Shown piece by piece: positions 20,196-22,569 of a stretch of 22,569 nucleotides of DNA. How positions within the stretch are numbered: position 1 is the stretch's first letter; every line of letters starts with the position of its first letter. The notes below the pieces were generated by a model. That model had not been told where the DNA came from and made no database searches. It saw nothing but the letters and a program-made list of their open reading frames with translations. The translations under genes were made by a program, and so were the position numbers. The DNA comes from a virus. The stretch spans positions 1-22,569 of IMG/VR virus record IMGVR_UViG_3300032249_000721. One strand, given 5' to 3'.

Positions 20196-21872
20196 TTACT
20201 CTGTTGGAGTAGCGTTTGCCGCCGAATACTGCGACATGATGGAGTCAATAAGCACTAGGCCCATCTTTTCACAGTCGGCCAGATGGTTCTCCCCAAGGCG
20301 GGTCCACTTGGCCACACCCTCTTTCTCGACCAGCGCCTCGCCCTGCAACTGCGTCACATAGTCCTTGGCAATGTCCCTCGGCAGATACCATTTGCCCCGC
20401 CCGTCGCGGAGCACATCGTGGTAAAGCCTCGCCTGCCAAAACTCGGCGTCGAATTGAAGCATCCAAATATTGTGGCCAGCCCCAAGAATCTGCTGGAACT
20501 TCCACGGCTCGCGCAGTCCCTGGCTAACCGTGCGCCCCTTGGCCGCGCAGAAGAGGCCACCCGAGCGTGCGACAAAATCGTAAACCCCTGCCGGCGTCTT
20601 GGCGGCGTAGCCCGAATCTACTACCCCCTTAAAGCATTTGTAGTGGCGAAACTTTTCCATGATCAAGTCCCAGCCAATCGCTGCGCCGTAATCAACCAAG
20701 TAGCTGCTGCCATCCTCGTGCAACTCGCGGATGATCCACCACAATTCGGTCTGTTGAACGTCCACGGACATAATGCGGCCCAGCATCTTGCCTTCGGGCG
20801 GCTCTCCGATGGTGTATCGAGGCGAGGCGTCCACCCGCTCGCGGATCATGGCCGTGGTGATAAGCGAACCAGCAGCTTTCCAAGGCAGGGCCAGCTCACG
20901 GTTAAAGAAGTCCTGCAACCCGCCGGGCGTTTCGCGGTCTTGAAGAAATTTGACGGCCAGGTCCGACCACTTGCGCCACGGCGCGTAGAGTGACGATAGG
21001 TGATAGCTTCTGCGCCCTGGTTCTGCGGCAAGGTCAGTTGCCCGCCACTCGCCGCGTTCTAACATCTCCGCCTTGTCGGCCTCGGTGTGCGCGTGGTTGC
21101 AGGCCGGGCAGTGGCATCGCGCCGTTTCTGCAACGGCTTCCATGTTCCACGCGGAATCTTGCTTGGCCTCCTGCGACCATTTGATTGTCTCCCACTCCAT
21201 GACAAAGGCTTCGCCGCAGCCGGCGCACGGCACAAAGTATTTGCGCTGGTCGCCCTTGAGCCATTCCTCCCAGATCGCGCCGTCTTCGTAGGTCGGGGTC
21301 GAGGTCGTGATGATGATGTGCTGCGGATAGGTGGCCACGCGGGCCTCGGCCAACTGCAAGGGCGCTGACTCCTTGCCGCCTTTCGCCGGGAACTTGTCTA
21401 GCTCGTCCATGCACAGGGCGGCAATCGAACGAGAGGAAAGCGAGGCCGGCGAGTTGCTGCCCGTGAACCAAACGCTCATTCGGTCAAAGTGCTGCTCTAA
21501 AAGTCTATACTTGTCAGGGTCTGGCTCCTTGTGCCGCGCCAGCGTCGGGTTCTGGTCAATGAGCGGCATCCACCGCGTTTCAGAAAATGACCTGGCCAAG
21601 TGCGTGGACGGCATGACCCACAGGCAGGGCGCAGGGTCATTGTCTAACTTGTAGGCCATGCCCACGATGATTGCGGTGGTCTTTGAGGTCTGCGCCCCCC
21701 AGACCAAGGCCAGCCGGCGCACACGGTCATCAGCAAAGCATTCCAGCACCTCGCGCACATAAGGCGTGCGAGTCGTAAGGTAGCTGCCGGGTTTGTTGGT
21801 GATGCGTTCGGATAGCTTGAGGTTGCCCTCGGCCCACTCGACCACCCCGAGCTTGGGAGGCTCAAGGGTCAC
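20196..21872 (-). CDS. Terminase large subunit (GpA family)
   Basis: This protein has 558 residues from the GTG at 21870-21872, which has GGTGAGG about eight bases upstream. A longer frame is open far upstream through the small subunit gene, but its content is low-complexity Gly/Ser/Arg and not terminase. The ATPase has a variant Walker A WGAQTSKTT (58-66), Walker B IAALCMDE (150-157) and coupling motif TTSTPT (189-194). A zinc-knuckle Cys set follows (Cys216, Cys219, Cys255, Cys258), typical of lambda gpA relatives. The RNase H-like nuclease has Asp371 (SVDVQ), Asp419 (GVVDSGY) and Asp533 (HLADCE). It translocates DNA into the prohead and cuts it, probably at cos. It starts 26 bases after the small subunit stop. 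Confidence 0.93.
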   Translation of the reverse strand: MTLEPPKLGVVEWAEGNLKLSERITNKPGSYLTTRTPYVREVLECFADDRVRRLALVWGAQTSKTTAIIVGMAYKLDNDPAPCLWVMPSTHLARSFSETRWMPLIDQNPTLARHKEPDPDKYRLLEQHFDRMSVWFTGSNSPASLSSRSIAALCMDELDKFPAKGGKESAPLQLAEARVATYPQHIIITTSTPTYEDGAIWEEWLKGDQRKYFVPCAGCGEAFVMEWETIKWSQEAKQDSAWNMEAVAETARCHCPACNHAHTEADKAEMLERGEWRATDLAAEPGRRSYHLSSLYAPWRKWSDLAVKFLQDRETPGGLQDFFNRELALPWKAAGSLITTAMIRERVDASPRYTIGEPPEGKMLGRIMSVDVQQTELWWIIRELHEDGSSYLVDYGAAIGWDLIMEKFRHYKCFKGVVDSGYAAKTPAGVYDFVARSGGLFCAAKGRTVSQGLREPWKFQQILGAGHNIWMLQFDAEFWQARLYHDVLRDGRGKWYLPRDIAKDYVTQLQGEALVEKEGVAKWTRLGENHLADCEKMGLVLIDSIMSQYSAANATPTE

Positions 21873-21898
21873 GGCCCTTGCCTCACCCCAGGCAAAGT

Positions 21899-22438
21899 CT
21901 AAGCCGTGGCGGTCGCCTCGCTCAAGGAGCTGGGCAATGTCCCCAGATGCTTCTTCATCAACTCCGTGGCCTGCCGGCCCCAAGGGAACGTCGAGAAATC
22001 CTGCCTCAGTGCCGAGATTAGCGAACGAATAGCCGCTACTGTCTCCTGCTTGTTGAGCGTTGCGTTCTTCATCGCCAAAAATGCTGCCAGCTCCTGCTCG
22101 GCCTGCGCTGCCGCCTTCCGACTGTCGCGCCAAGCCCCGGCCAGCTCGGCCACTGATCGGCTGTTCATGTCCTGGCTGTTCGCTGCCGCTTTCCATAGCT
22201 CGTAGTGTCGGATTTCCCCCTCGGCTGCGCGATCCAGCCTTGGCCTTGCCCCCATTGCTAGGTTTTCCGAGGCCACCAGCCCGCTTATTCTTGCCCCTTT
22301 GTTTCGGCGGACGTTGGCCGCTACCCACGCCTTGGCCGCGTCCACCGAGTCCACCGGCATCCCCCGGCTTTTCCAGATCGACACGCTCGCTGGATTTGAG
22401 TCCAGCGCGTTGGCTAATTGGATTTGGGTCAGGGCCAT
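21899..22438 (-). CDS. Terminase small subunit (Nu1-like)
   Basis: This 179-residue protein has an N-terminal helix-turn-helix pattern (LTQIQLANALDSNPASVSIW, then KSRGMP), as in DNA-recognition subunits of lambda-type terminases. A middle basic/helical part with repeated Ala/Glu/Arg (AGAWRDSRKAAAQAEQELAA) is likely to oligomerise. The C-terminus (QATELMKKHLGTLPSSLSEA) would contact the large subunit. It binds the packaging site and directs the large subunit to cut. It is the first gene of the visible operon and directly precedes the large subunit. No strong Shine-Dalgarno sequence is present. The family is inferred from HTH and position; small subunits are poorly conserved. Confidence 0.8.
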   Translation of the reverse strand: MALTQIQLANALDSNPASVSIWKSRGMPVDSVDAAKAWVAANVRRNKGARISGLVASENLAMGARPRLDRAAEGEIRHYELWKAAANSQDMNSRSVAELAGAWRDSRKAAAQAEQELAAFLAMKNATLNKQETVAAIRSLISALRQDFSTFPWGRQATELMKKHLGTLPSSLSEATATA

Positions 22439-22569
22439 TGGGCATTAGTTGAGGCTTTTGCGAGTCGCATTATCAAAAAGGCTTATTGAGACAAGGTTGG
22501 GGCTGATAGTTGTTTATCCCGACCATTCGCAAAAAATTATGGGCCATTTTCTGCCTGTCGTGACCTCCA
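22439..22569 (-). other. Leader/intergenic region upstream of terminase, no gene resolved
   Basis: This holds the space before the small terminase gene. Short minus-strand frames here are open for only 10 to 32 codons and run off the edge, so the end of another gene cannot be told from noise. An 11-base near-palindrome TGCGAGTCGCA (22459-22469) is present. So is an inverted pair TTTTGCGA (22456-22463) and TCGCAAAA (22527-22534). A GATAAT hexamer exists without a good -35 partner. In lambda this place holds cos, so packaging or control sites are plausible but unproven. Confidence 0.4.

Noticed and set aside
21873-22445. Upstream extension of the large terminase frame (191 extra codons) through the small terminase gene
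   Set aside because: The extension is low-complexity Gly/Ser/Arg typical of a GC-rich shadow frame. The GpA-like sequence begins only after the GTG at 21870-21872, which has a good ribosome site.

Overview
This window is the structural half of a tailed double-stranded DNA phage (or prophage) genome. Every gene I can support lies on the minus strand, so it reads right to left. The order follows the lambda-like siphovirus plan: small terminase, large terminase, head-tail joining protein, portal, prohead protease, major capsid protein, head-tail and tail completion proteins, tail tube, tape measure, distal tail proteins, fibres. Genes are packed tightly. Many join by one-base or four-base stop/start overlaps (ATGA, TGATG, TAATG), as in a single long late operon. 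No integrase, repressor, replication module, tRNA, IS element or CRISPR array is present, so neither lifestyle nor host can be read from this stretch. The GC content, the weak Shine-Dalgarno sequences at many starts and the fibre domain types fit an uncultured environmental phage. A specific host would be a guess.

Head module (22438 down to 13347): terminase small and large subunits (GpA type, probably cos-packaging), then an ATP-dependent DNA ligase with its own promoter-like sequence and lower GC. A 55-residue CxxC protein overlaps the ligase end. A gpW-like joining protein, lambda-type portal, fused protease/scaffold and the major capsid protein follow. A strong intrinsic terminator stands directly after the capsid gene. 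A 583-residue protein with two glycosyltransferase domains sits between the capsid gene and the head-tail connector genes.

Tail module (13338 down to 5704): a gpZ/gp10-like protein, a tail terminator that appears to contain two tandem copies of its domain, a tail tube candidate, a protein in the assembly-chaperone position, a 503-residue tape measure, two distal tail proteins I do not recognise, and a very Ser/Thr-rich fibre.

Fibre and accessory region (5685 down to 1): a compact carbohydrate block (GT-A-like glycosyltransferase, DUF3431 protein, RmlC-like cupin) lies inside the fibre cluster. It is followed by two BppU-type N-terminal domain proteins, a Sec-signal-peptide fibre-head-like protein, a small holin-like membrane protein, a collagen-like HxH-containing fibre, and the start of a LamG-like protein that runs off the window edge. 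The most interesting hypothesis is that this block and the two-domain glycosyltransferase form a phage-encoded system that glycosylates virion or fibre proteins, or modifies host surface sugars.
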